NCBI GenBank assembly: GCA_002298155.1
Contig: DBME01000200.1
Span: 1-6,524 of the forward strand
Reading direction: 5' to 3'
Origin: Holophagaceae bacterium UBA706
GTDB lineage: Bacteria > Acidobacteriota > Holophagae > Holophagales > Holophagaceae
Length of the DNA stretch: 6,524 bases
A program made the translations under genes and the position numbers. Below the pieces are notes generated by a model. The model was given only the letters and a program-made list of their open reading frames with translations. It searched no databases and was not told the origin of the DNA. Shown in pieces: positions 1 through 5,782 of the stretch. Each line of letters starts with the position of its first letter. Within the stretch, counting starts at the first letter, position 1.

Positions 1-1528
1 CCGCAGGGGGTTCCGGGGGACGGGGGATGGCCGGCAGCGCCTCCAGCGGATGGTCCTCGAAGACCTGGGCCCGCTCCACGGGCGGAAGGAGGTCCCGGGT
101 GTCGATGGGCCCCGGCGGCGGCGGCGGCACCTTGATGACCCGGCCGGGCTTGAACTGGGCCTTCTTCATGTCGTTGGCTTCGAGCAGGTCGTCGGGGCTC
201 AGCTTGAACTTCGCGGCCACCTTCGCCAGGACGTCGCCCTTGCGGATCTTGTAGGTCTTGAAGTCCAGGCGCTGGCTGGCGGGGATCTTGGCCAGGGCCC
301 GGGCGGTGACGCCGCTGAGGCCCGGAGGCACCCGCAGCGCGTAGTGGCCGGGAGGCGTGCTGGCCCGCAGGAGCTCGGGGTTCAGTTCCTTGAGCGACTC
401 CACGTCCGTGCCGGCGTAGCGGGCCAGGACGGCGAGGCTGGTCATGCGGTCCACGTCCACGGTCTCGTAGGCGTAGGGCGGCAGCTGCTCCACCTTGAAG
501 CCGTAGCGCTGGGGGTCATGGCCGATGATGATGGCGGCGCACAGTTCGGGGACGTAGTTCTTGGTCTGGTTGCGCAGCCACCGGCTGCGGGCCATGTCCC
601 AGAAGTTGCGGGTGCCCAGGTTCTGGGCGGCGCGGTCGGTGGTGAGCGGTCCGGCGTTGTAGCCCGCCAGGGCCAGGTACCAGTCGCCGGACATCTCGTA
701 GAGCTTGCGCAGGTAGCGGGCCGATGCGCGCGTGGCCTTCACCGGGTCCCGGCGCTCCTCCACCCAGGCGTTGCCGTTCAGGCCGTAGATTCGGCCCGTG
801 GACCGGATGAACTGCCACATGCCCACCGCGTGGGCATAGCTGCGTGCCGAGTTGATGAAGCCCGATTCGATCACCGCGAGGTAGGCCAGGTCCTGCGGGA
901 TGCCCTCTTCCGCGAAGATCTGCCGCGCCATGGGCAGCCACTGGGTGGCCCGGGAGAGGGTCCGCTCCATGAAGCCGCGCCGCGAGGTGGAGAACTCGTG
1001 GATCCAGGTGAGGACCTTGTCGTTGAGGTCGATGGGGAAGTCGTAGGCCGCGGTGGTGCCCTTGATCTGCTCCAGCTCGGCGCGCAGGGCCTCGCCCGAA
1101 GGGGGCACCACCTCGGCGCCCTCCTTGAGGCCGGGATCCGGCGTGGCGGTGACCACCTCGCTGTCGGGCAGGTGCTGCTCCAGCTCCTGGAGCCGGGCCA
1201 GGAGCTCGACCACTTCGGGGAGTTCCAGGGCTTCGGCAGGCCAGTCCGCGACCAGCACCTCGGCTTCGTCGGCACGGGTGGCGGCGCCGTCCCAGTCCTT
1301 GTCCTGGGCGAACCGCTCCCCGTCCTCCACCAGCGTGCGCAGGCGGGCCACTTCGGGGCGGGCCTTGGCGGCGGAGGGCTTGGCGGGTGATGGAGGGGCG
1401 GGCTTGGCGGTCGTTGGGGGCGCGGGCGTGTTGGACCCGAGGCTCGCGGCTCCCAGCATTCCTACCGCCAGGAGGGCGACGAGCCGGCCCCGGATGAGCC
1501 GGCGGCTATCCGAGGCCGGGATGCGCAC
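1..1528 (-). CDS. mltD: MltD-like membrane-bound lytic murein transglycosylase with LysM, 3'-truncated by the window edge
   Basis: Predicted to cleave the MurNAc-GlcNAc bond of peptidoglycan to a 1,6-anhydro product in the periplasm. The window holds 509 codons and no stop, so the C-terminus is missing. Residues 1-32 look like an export signal (Arg-rich start, then LVALLAVGMLGAASLG), followed by an Ala/Pro/Lys linker to about 57 and a helical, acidic stretch to about 160. The SLT/MltD catalytic domain covers roughly 195-345: VIESGF with catalytic Glu221, GMWQFI (236-241), YNAGP (290-294), and the MltD-typical NYVPEL...RYGF segment (324-344). A degenerate LysM-like stretch (about 355-402) precedes a clear LysM (424-467, YKIRKGDVLAKVAAKF...ANDM) and a five-proline run. 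GTG at 1528-1526 is chosen because the preceding in-frame codon is the gcvH stop and the next ATG would cut into the signal. The Shine-Dalgarno is poor (GAGAG, 7 bases away), so translation probably depends on gcvH. The family is secure; the symbol is by similarity of architecture. Confidence 0.9.
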   Translation of the reverse strand, partial: MRIPASDSRRLIRGRLVALLAVGMLGAASLGSNTPAPPTTAKPAPPSPAKPSAAKARPEVARLRTLVEDGERFAQDKDWDGAATRADEAEVLVADWPAEALELPEVVELLARLQELEQHLPDSEVVTATPDPGLKEGAEVVPPSGEALRAELEQIKGTTAAYDFPIDLNDKVLTWIHEFSTSRRGFMERTLSRATQWLPMARQIFAEEGIPQDLAYLAVIESGFINSARSYAHAVGMWQFIRSTGRIYGLNGNAWVEERRDPVKATRASARYLRKLYEMSGDWYLALAGYNAGPLTTDRAAQNLGTRNFWDMARSRWLRNQTKNYVPELCAAIIIGHDPQRYGFKVEQLPPYAYETVDVDRMTSLAVLARYAGTDVESLKELNPELLRASTPPGHYALRVPPGLSGVTARALAKIPASQRLDFKTYKIRKGDVLAKVAAKFKLSPDDLLEANDMKKAQFKPGRVIKVPPPPPGPIDTRDLLPPVERAQVFEDHPLEALPAIPRPPEPPA

Positions 1529-1915
1529 TCAGTGGCTCTCGGCGCTGACGAGGGCCTCGTAGGCCGCGGCGTCCAGCAGCTCGGCGTTCAGGGCGCCTTC
1601 GAGCTTGACCTTGAGCATCCAGCCCTTGCCGTAGGCATCCTCGTTCACGAACTCGGGGTGGGCTTCCAGCTCGCCGTTGGTCTCCAGCACTTCGCAGGCG
1701 GAGGGGATGAAGATCTCGGAGACGGTCTTCACGGATTCCACCGTGCCGAACTCCTCGCCGGCCTGGAAGTGGGTGCCCACTTCGGGCATGTCCACGAAGA
1801 CGACGTCGCCCAGCGCTTCCTGCGCGTAGTGGGTGATGCCGACGAGGGCGGTGCCGTCGCCCAGGGGCTTGAGGTATTCATGGTTCTTGGTGTACTTCAC
1901 GTCGGCGGGATACAT
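1529..1915 (-). CDS. gcvH: Glycine cleavage system H protein (lipoyl carrier)
   Basis: Shuttles the methylamine group of glycine from GcvP to GcvT on a lipoyl arm and returns reducing equivalents to the L protein, in the cytoplasm. The 128-residue product has the usual family length. The biotinyl/lipoyl fold is clear: NHEYLKPLGDGTALVGIT at the N-terminus, GDVVFVDMPEVG (36-47), and the lipoylation motif GTVESVKTVSEI with acceptor Lys63. PEFVNEDAYGKGWMLKVK (87-104) is the typical C-terminal strand. The frame runs upstream to another ATG at 2158, but that lies inside gcvT. ATG at 1915-1913 is right because it gives the family N-terminus and has GGAGG five bases upstream. It sits 61 bases after gcvT, so the two are almost certainly co-transcribed. 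Its TGA is followed at once, in the same frame, by the GTG of the transglycosylase gene. Confidence 0.97.
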   Translation of the reverse strand: MYPADVKYTKNHEYLKPLGDGTALVGITHYAQEALGDVVFVDMPEVGTHFQAGEEFGTVESVKTVSEIFIPSACEVLETNGELEAHPEFVNEDAYGKGWMLKVKLEGALNAELLDAAAYEALVSAESH

Positions 1916-1920
1916 GGTTT

Positions 1921-1925
1921 CCTCC
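1921..1925 (-). promoter_or_regulatory. Ribosome binding site of gcvH
   Basis: GGAGG on the minus strand, five bases before ATG 1915-1913. It fixes the gcvH start against the long in-frame extension that runs back into gcvT. Confidence 0.85.
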
Positions 1926-1976
1926 AGGTAGGATGATTCTAGCCGCGGGGGGCCGTTCAGGGGCAGAGGGAGAAGG

Positions 1977-3080
1977 CTACTTGGCGCGCTTGTAGAAGGG
2001 GGTGGGGACCACTTCGGCCTCGCAGGCCTTGCCCCGGATGTCGATGTGGATGCGGGTCCCGTTCTCGGCCAGGGCCACGGGCACGTAGCAGCAGCCCAGG
2101 TTGAAGCCGCAGGTGGTGCTGGGGGCGCCGCTGGTGACGTAGCCGGCCTTCTCGCCATTGACCAGGACGGCCATGCCGTCGCGGGCGATGTCGCGCTTCT
2201 CGAGCATGCGGAAGCCCACGAGCTTGCGGGTCAGCCCCTGCTCCTTGACCTTGGCCAGCGCTTCGCGGCCCAGGAAGTCGCCCTTCTGGAGCTTGATGAT
2301 CCAGCCCAGGTCAGCTTCCAGGGCGTTGGTGGTGTCGTCGATCTCGTGGCCGTAGAGGGCCATCTTGGCTTCCAGACGCAGGGTGTTGCGGCAGCCCAGC
2401 CCGGTGGGGGTGAGCTCCTGGGCCTTGCCGCTCTCCATGATGGCGTTCCACACGTCCACGGTGCGCTCGGTGGGGCAGTAGACCTCGAAGCCGTCCTCGC
2501 CGGTGTAGCCGGTGCGGGCGAACATGGCGGGCATGCCCTGGAACGTGCCGAAGGCGAACCAGTAGTACTTGATCTGGGAGAGGTCGATGTCGACCAGCGG
2601 CTGGAGCACGTCCAGGGAGCGGGGTCCCTGCAGCGCGACCTGGCCCGTGGCGTCGCTCTCGTTGGTGACGGTCACGTCCCACGTGGCGGCGTGCTGCTGC
2701 ACCCAGGCGAAGTCCTTGTCCACGTTGGAGGCGTTGACCACCAGCAGGAACTCGGTGTCGCTGATCTTGTGGAGGAGCAGGTCGTCCACGAACGTGCCGT
2801 TCTCGTAGAGGAAGGCGGTGTAGTGGATCTGGCCGTGGGCGAGCTTCTGGACGGCGTTGGGGGTCAGCCAGTCCAGGAAGGCCATGGCCTGGGGTCCCTT
2901 GACCCGGATCTCGCCCATGTGGCTCACGTCGAACAGGCCCACCTTGGTGCGCACGGCGATGTGTTCGGCGATGATCCCGCCGGGATACTGCACGGGCATG
3001 TCCCAGCCGCCGAAGTCCACCATCTTGGCCCCGAGGGCCCGATGGACGGCGTTGAGGGGGGTCAGCTTGAGGTCGGACAT
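1977..3080 (-). CDS. gcvT: Aminomethyltransferase, glycine cleavage system T protein
   Basis: Transfers the methylene carbon from aminomethyl-lipoyl GcvH to tetrahydrofolate, giving 5,10-methylene-THF and ammonia. The 367-residue product matches the usual length of about 360-370. Recognisable in order: PLNAVHRALGAKMVDFGGWDMPVQY (8-32), FDVSHMGEIRVKGP (50-63), FVDDLLLH (97-104) holding the Asp pair where the folate-site acidic residue lies, ARTGYTGEDGFEVY (188-201), GLGCRNTLRLEAKMALYGHEI (227-247) and VPTPFY near the C-terminus. The frame is open up to 3152, but ATG 3080-3078 gives the normal N-terminus and has GGAG five bases upstream. The segment 316-333 carries three Cys (TTCGFNLGCCYVP) where I expect an SPTLGxNIGxxYV-like stretch; this is a local change, not a truncation. 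gcvH follows; gcvP is not in the window. Confidence 0.97.
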   Translation of the reverse strand: MSDLKLTPLNAVHRALGAKMVDFGGWDMPVQYPGGIIAEHIAVRTKVGLFDVSHMGEIRVKGPQAMAFLDWLTPNAVQKLAHGQIHYTAFLYENGTFVDDLLLHKISDTEFLLVVNASNVDKDFAWVQQHAATWDVTVTNESDATGQVALQGPRSLDVLQPLVDIDLSQIKYYWFAFGTFQGMPAMFARTGYTGEDGFEVYCPTERTVDVWNAIMESGKAQELTPTGLGCRNTLRLEAKMALYGHEIDDTTNALEADLGWIIKLQKGDFLGREALAKVKEQGLTRKLVGFRMLEKRDIARDGMAVLVNGEKAGYVTSGAPSTTCGFNLGCCYVPVALAENGTRIHIDIRGKACEAEVVPTPFYKRAK

Positions 3081-3085
3081 GGCTG

Positions 3086-3090
3086 CTCCA
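3086..3090 (-). promoter_or_regulatory. Ribosome binding site of gcvT
   Basis: TGGAG on the minus strand, five bases before ATG 3080-3078. It supports that start over the longer in-frame option at 3152, which would overlap the sfsA stop codon. Confidence 0.7.
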
Positions 3091-3124
3091 TCGAGGAAAT
3101 CGGTTTGAACGTCTCGGAACCTTG

Positions 3125-3152
3125 ATTGTAGGCCATCGGGTCGTCTTTTCAC
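3125..3152 (-). promoter_or_regulatory. Candidate sigma-70-type promoter for gcvT-gcvH(-mltD)
   Basis: On the minus strand a -10-like TACAAT (3130-3125, five of six to TATAAT) lies 16 bases after GTGAAA (3152-3147, four of six to TTGACA). The -35 element overlaps the sfsA stop codon. A start about 7 bases past the -10 would give a 5' leader of roughly 40 bases before gcvT, too short for a glycine riboswitch. It is the best promoter match in the gaps I read, in otherwise GC-rich DNA. The call is by eye only. Confidence 0.4.
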
Positions 3153-3886
3153 ACTCTTGGAACCCAGGGGAGCAGACCGGGCAGGTCCCAGCCCAGGCTC
3201 CAGAGGCCTCCGGGCTCTTCCCGGGCGGTCAGGCAGACCATCTGGGGCAGGATCTCCACCCCGCCCTGGGCGGCCCGGTCCAGTTCCTCGGCATACCCGG
3301 GGTCGATCTCCCGGGCCGCGTCGAAAGCCGTGACGTCCCCCCGGTGGGCGAAGAAGACGATGGCCCCCCGGTGCCCCAGGCGCACCATGGCCCGCAGCTC
3401 CCGGAGGTGCTTGGCCCCGCGCAGGCTCACGGCGTCGGGGAAGCAGGCCCGGTCCCCCACCTTGAGGGTGGTGTTCTTGACCTCGATGTAGACGCAGCGG
3501 TCCTGGGCGTCCCGGGCCTGCACGTCGATGCGGCTGCGCTCGTCGCCGTATTTCTGCTCGGTGAGCACCGAATGGAGCCCCGGCAGGCCCGGGAGGCGGT
3601 CCTGGCGCGCCGCTTCGGCCACCACCCGGTTGGGCATCCCCGTCTCGACCCCCACCCAGGCCCCGCCGCGGTTGCAGGCCAGCCAGGTGTAGGGCAGCTT
3701 GCGGTCCGGGTTGGCGCTGGGCTCCAGGAGCACCGGGTCGCCGGGCTCCCAGGAGGCGGCCATGGTGCCGGTGTTGGTGCAGTGGGCAGTCACCACCCTC
3801 CCGTCCGCGAGTTCCACGTCGGCGAGGAAGCGCTTGTAGCGCTTCAGGATCGTTCCGGGCACGAGGCCCTTCTTCTCCACGAGCAC
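3149..3886 (-). CDS. sfsA: SfsA family protein (sugar fermentation stimulation protein homolog)
   Basis: The E. coli member was named for enhanced maltose gene expression and nonspecific DNA binding; its core resembles PD-(D/E)XK nucleases, and its true role is unsettled. This 245-residue copy shows the family's conserved blocks: GTILKRYKRFLADVELADG (11-29), VVTAHCTNTGTM (31-42), NPDRKLPYTWLAC (59-71), SRIDV with Asp121, YIEVKNTTL with Glu135 and Lys137 (nuclease-like catalytic positions), FPDAVSLRGAKHLREL (149-164), and DPGYAEEL...GVEILP (195-214). About 30 residues follow the usual core end (QMVCL...PRV), slightly longer than E. coli SfsA. The start is GTG 3886-3884, with GGAGG six bases upstream. 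It lies 19 bases after the MFS gene, so the two probably share a transcript. Family assignment is firm; molecular function is not. Confidence 0.93.
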   Translation of the reverse strand: MLVEKKGLVPGTILKRYKRFLADVELADGRVVTAHCTNTGTMAASWEPGDPVLLEPSANPDRKLPYTWLACNRGGAWVGVETGMPNRVVAEAARQDRLPGLPGLHSVLTEQKYGDERSRIDVQARDAQDRCVYIEVKNTTLKVGDRACFPDAVSLRGAKHLRELRAMVRLGHRGAIVFFAHRGDVTAFDAAREIDPGYAEELDRAAQGGVEILPQMVCLTAREEPGGLWSLGWDLPGLLPWVPRV

Positions 3887-3892
3887 GGCGGA

Positions 3893-3897
3893 CCTCC
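3893..3897 (-). promoter_or_regulatory. Ribosome binding site of sfsA
   Basis: GGAGG on the minus strand within the 19-base gap after the MFS gene, six bases before GTG 3886-3884. It supports the GTG start over the second GTG two codons later. Confidence 0.75.
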
Positions 3898-3905
3898 GGG
3901 GTTGT

Positions 3906-5069
3906 TCAGTTCCGGCCCAGACGGGGCGAGGCCATGGGGATCAGGTAGAGCAGGAAGGCGGCGGCGAGCAGGACCATGGCGGGGCGCAATCCCGCCAGGT
4001 CGGTGAGCACCGAGCCCATGACGGGGCCGGCCATCATCCCCAGCGAGAAGGCGATGTTGAGCAGGGAGAACACCGCCCCGAACTCCGACCCGCCCTTGCG
4101 CTCCACGTGGCTGGCCAGGGCCGGGCCACAAGGGGACATGAGCAGGCTGCAGGTGGTCCCCGTGGCCAGCATGAAGACGTAGATCCACGCCCGGCTGGGC
4201 ACGAAGGGGGCAAGAGCCATGAGCGCGGCCCCCATGATCAGCCCCAGGCGCAGGGGCCGCACCGCGCCGCGCCGGTCGGTCCAGTGCCCCACGAAGGGCG
4301 ACACGAAGGTGCTGGCCAGGGCCGCGGTGGTGAAGGCCAACCCGATGGCCACGGCGTCCATGTGCAGGTCGCGGGACAGGTGCAGGGGCAGCACGGCCTC
4401 CAGGACCGCCCCCAGGGCCGCGCCCATGACCATGGCACCCGCGAAGATCCGCACCGCGCCGTCCTTGAGCAGGCCGATGTAGCCCGAGCGCGAGGGCGTG
4501 GGCGGCGGGTCCGGGGGAAGAAGCGTGAGACGCACCAGGGCGTCCAGCACTGCCAAACCCGCCGCGAAGAGGAAGGCCGTGCGGATGCTCCAGAGCCGCA
4601 CCATCCAGCCCGCGAAGCTCGGGCCCGACAGCAGGCCCAGGTTGGCGCAGGCGAAGACGGTGCTCATGGCCTTGCCCCGCTGGTCCGCGGGGAAGTGGTC
4701 GGCCAGCATGGACAGGCCCGCCACCCAGGTGGCGGCCGCGGCCACGCCCTGGAGGACCCGGGCCAGGAGGAGCAGCGGGAAGGTCCCCGCGAACGCGAAG
4801 AGCACCGTGGCTGCGCCGAAGCCCAGCAGGCCGCCCAGGAAGGGCCCCCGCCGGCCGCGGCGGTCCGCCCAGCTTCCCAGGGGCAGGGCCGCCAGGAGCA
4901 GCGCCGCCGCGTAGCTCCCGAAGAGCAGCCCCAGGTGGGTCTGGCTCAGCCCGTGCTGGCGCGCGTACTCCGGCAGGAGCGGCGGCAGCATGGCATAGAC
5001 GACCGTGTCCGTGAAGAAGGCCAGCCCCACCACCACCAGGGCCGCGTGCTTCGCGGAGAGCCGGCTCAT
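3906..5069 (-). CDS. Major facilitator superfamily transporter, DHA1-like drug/metabolite exporter
   Basis: A 387-residue inner-membrane protein with about 12 hydrophobic segments, the normal size for the 12-helix drug:H+ antiporter group. Helix 1 contains the acidic FTDTVVYAMLPPLLPEY (19-35). MFS motif A is present in the loop between helices 2 and 3 as GSWADRRGRR (65-74) and repeats in the second half as GHWTDRRGAV (261-270). An antiporter-type motif C, GLLSGPSFAG (145-154), lies in helix 5. A central Pro-rich loop (about 184-196, LPPDPPPTPSR) separates the halves. These features favour proton-coupled export, but the substrate cannot be read from sequence. Its ATG (5069-5067) overlaps the gmhB stop by one base (TGATG), implying translational coupling; sfsA follows 19 bases later. 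Nothing ties it to heptose metabolism beyond position. Confidence 0.9.
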   Translation of the reverse strand: MSRLSAKHAALVVVGLAFFTDTVVYAMLPPLLPEYARQHGLSQTHLGLLFGSYAAALLLAALPLGSWADRRGRRGPFLGGLLGFGAATVLFAFAGTFPLLLLARVLQGVAAAATWVAGLSMLADHFPADQRGKAMSTVFACANLGLLSGPSFAGWMVRLWSIRTAFLFAAGLAVLDALVRLTLLPPDPPPTPSRSGYIGLLKDGAVRIFAGAMVMGAALGAVLEAVLPLHLSRDLHMDAVAIGLAFTTAALASTFVSPFVGHWTDRRGAVRPLRLGLIMGAALMALAPFVPSRAWIYVFMLATGTTCSLLMSPCGPALASHVERKGGSEFGAVFSLLNIAFSLGMMAGPVMGSVLTDLAGLRPAMVLLAAAFLLYLIPMASPRLGRN

Positions 5070-5071
5070 CA
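5067..5071 (-). other. TGATG stop/start overlap between gmhB and the MFS gene
   Basis: The TGA stop of gmhB (5071-5069) shares one base with the ATG of the MFS gene (5069-5067). No strong Shine-Dalgarno precedes the ATG (a GAAGGG lies about 11 bases away), so termination-reinitiation by the same ribosomes is likely. Confidence 0.8.
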
Positions 5072-5638
5072 GGCCCCGAACCCTTCGGCCAGGATGCGGT
5101 CCACGGCCTCGGCCAGGTTGCCGGCCACGAGGTCGGCCTTGGTGGGGTCCACCTGGGGGCCGTAGCCCGTGAGCACCAGGGCCACCTTGCAGCCCGCGTT
5201 GCGGCCCGCGCCCAGGTCCAGGTCCTTGTCGCCGATCATCCAGGACCGGGAGAGGTCCAGGTTGTGCTCCCGCGCGGCGCGGGTGAGCATGCCGGGGTTG
5301 GGCTTGCGGTCGGGATGGTCGGGGTGGGCGTACTCCCCCTGCCCCCGGGCGTGGTGCGGCGCGGCGTACACCGCGTCCATGCGGGCCCCCGCGTCGGCCA
5401 GCAGGGCGCCGATCCGTTCCATGACCTCGTGGAAATCGTCCCAGCCGTACCGGCCCTTGCCGATGCCGGCCTGGTTCGTCACCACCACCACCGGGATGCC
5501 CAGGGCGTTCAGCCGCGCCAGGGCCTCGGCGCTCCCGGGCACCAGCACCACGTCCTCGGCACGGTGGAGGTAGCCCACCTCCTCGTTGAGGGTGCCGTCC
5601 CGATCAATGAATACCGCGGGCCGCGGGCCGCCCTTCAC
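5069..5638 (-). CDS. gmhB: D-glycero-D-manno-heptose 1,7-bisphosphate 7-phosphatase (HAD family)
   Basis: Removes the 7-phosphate (C-7) from heptose bisphosphate in the ADP-heptose route to LPS core; cytoplasmic. The 189-residue product matches E. coli GmhB (191). HAD motifs: FIDRDGT with nucleophile Asp12 and Asp14, VVTNQAGIGKGRYG (52-65) as motif II with Thr54, RKPNPGM (111-117) with Lys112 as motif III, and MIGDKDLD (134-141) with Asp137 as motif IV. GYLHRAEDV after motif I and YAAPHH before motif III are GmhB-specific. The zinc loop has its normal spacing, but the four ligand positions read Ala93, His95, His108 and Asp110 instead of Cys, His, Cys and Cys. The start is GTG 5638-5636: no in-frame start lies just upstream and the N-terminus fits the family. 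Its Shine-Dalgarno is weak, and a small ORF ends in a GTGA overlap here. A related HAD sugar or histidinol phosphatase is possible. Confidence 0.88.
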   Translation of the reverse strand: MKGGPRPAVFIDRDGTLNEEVGYLHRAEDVVLVPGSAEALARLNALGIPVVVVTNQAGIGKGRYGWDDFHEVMERIGALLADAGARMDAVYAAPHHARGQGEYAHPDHPDRKPNPGMLTRAAREHNLDLSRSWMIGDKDLDLGAGRNAGCKVALVLTGYGPQVDPTKADLVAGNLAEAVDRILAEGFGA

Positions 5639-5772
5639 GCGGCCACCGCCTTGGTCGAACGGCCGGTTAGGCCGTTGGAACCACGGGTGAAAGCGGCCGG
5701 CGCGGAAACGGCCGGCAGGGTGGAAGGGAGAATCGATGCCATCAGATGCAAAACAGTACCTCCAATTGGCAT
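5635..5772 (-). CDS. Possible small protein or leader peptide overlapping the gmhB start
   Basis: An open frame fills the gap before gmhB. From ATG 5772-5770 it encodes 45 residues. More likely it starts at TTG 5751-5749, which has GGAGG (5763-5759) seven bases upstream and gives 38 residues. An in-frame ATG at 5742-5740 would give 35. The stop TGA (5637-5635) overlaps the GTG of gmhB in a GTGA arrangement typical of coupled genes, and gmhB has no good Shine-Dalgarno of its own. The peptide begins MHLMASILPSTLPAVSAP and ends in a basic, Gly/Ser/Thr-rich tail with Arg23, Arg31 and Lys34. I recognise no family. Third codon positions are less GC-rich than in the neighbours, and three copies of CCGGCCG lie inside it. 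It could be a leader that only couples gmhB translation, or chance. Confidence 0.4.
   Translation of the reverse strand: MPIGGTVLHLMASILPSTLPAVSAPAAFTRGSNGLTGRSTKAVAA
5658..5676. repeat. Perfect inverted repeat, 7-bp arms with 5-base loop
   Basis: AACGGCC - GGTTA - GGCCGTT on the plus strand forms a GC-rich hairpin 20 bases ahead of the gmhB GTG. No T-run follows on the minus strand, so it is not a standard intrinsic terminator. In the transcript it could affect initiation at gmhB. It lies inside the small ORF, coding for Asn-Gly-Leu-Thr-Gly-Arg. Confidence 0.5.
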
Positions 5773-5782
5773 GATGCCATGC

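Noticed and set aside
113..127. (CGG)5 trinucleotide run as a phase-variable repeat
   Set aside because: Five units encode Pro468-Pro472 in the linker after LysM; a triplet change would keep frame and merely vary the linker length.
1936..1941. TAGAAT as a -10 element for gcvH alone
   Set aside because: It fits five of six bases, but no acceptable -35 sequence lies 15-19 bases upstream, and the gcvT-gcvH gap is normal for one operon.
1529..2158. Extended gcvH starting at 2158
   Set aside because: The extra 81 residues overlap gcvT, are low complexity and do not match H protein; ATG 1915 has a strong ribosome site.
3081..3148. Glycine riboswitch before gcvT
   Set aside because: The whole gap is 68 bases and shows no tandem aptamer-like structure; too short for the known element.
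3081..3152. Extended gcvT starting at 3152
   Set aside because: It would overlap the sfsA stop and the candidate promoter and add 24 residues not seen in T proteins; ATG 3080 has GGAG at the right distance.
50..5165. Long plus-strand open frames (for example 50-1390, 2046-3125, 3122-4006, 4107-5165)
   Set aside because: They lie opposite well-supported genes, translate to Gly/Arg/His/Val/Pro-biased sequence without domains, and follow from strong third-position GC bias on the minus strand.
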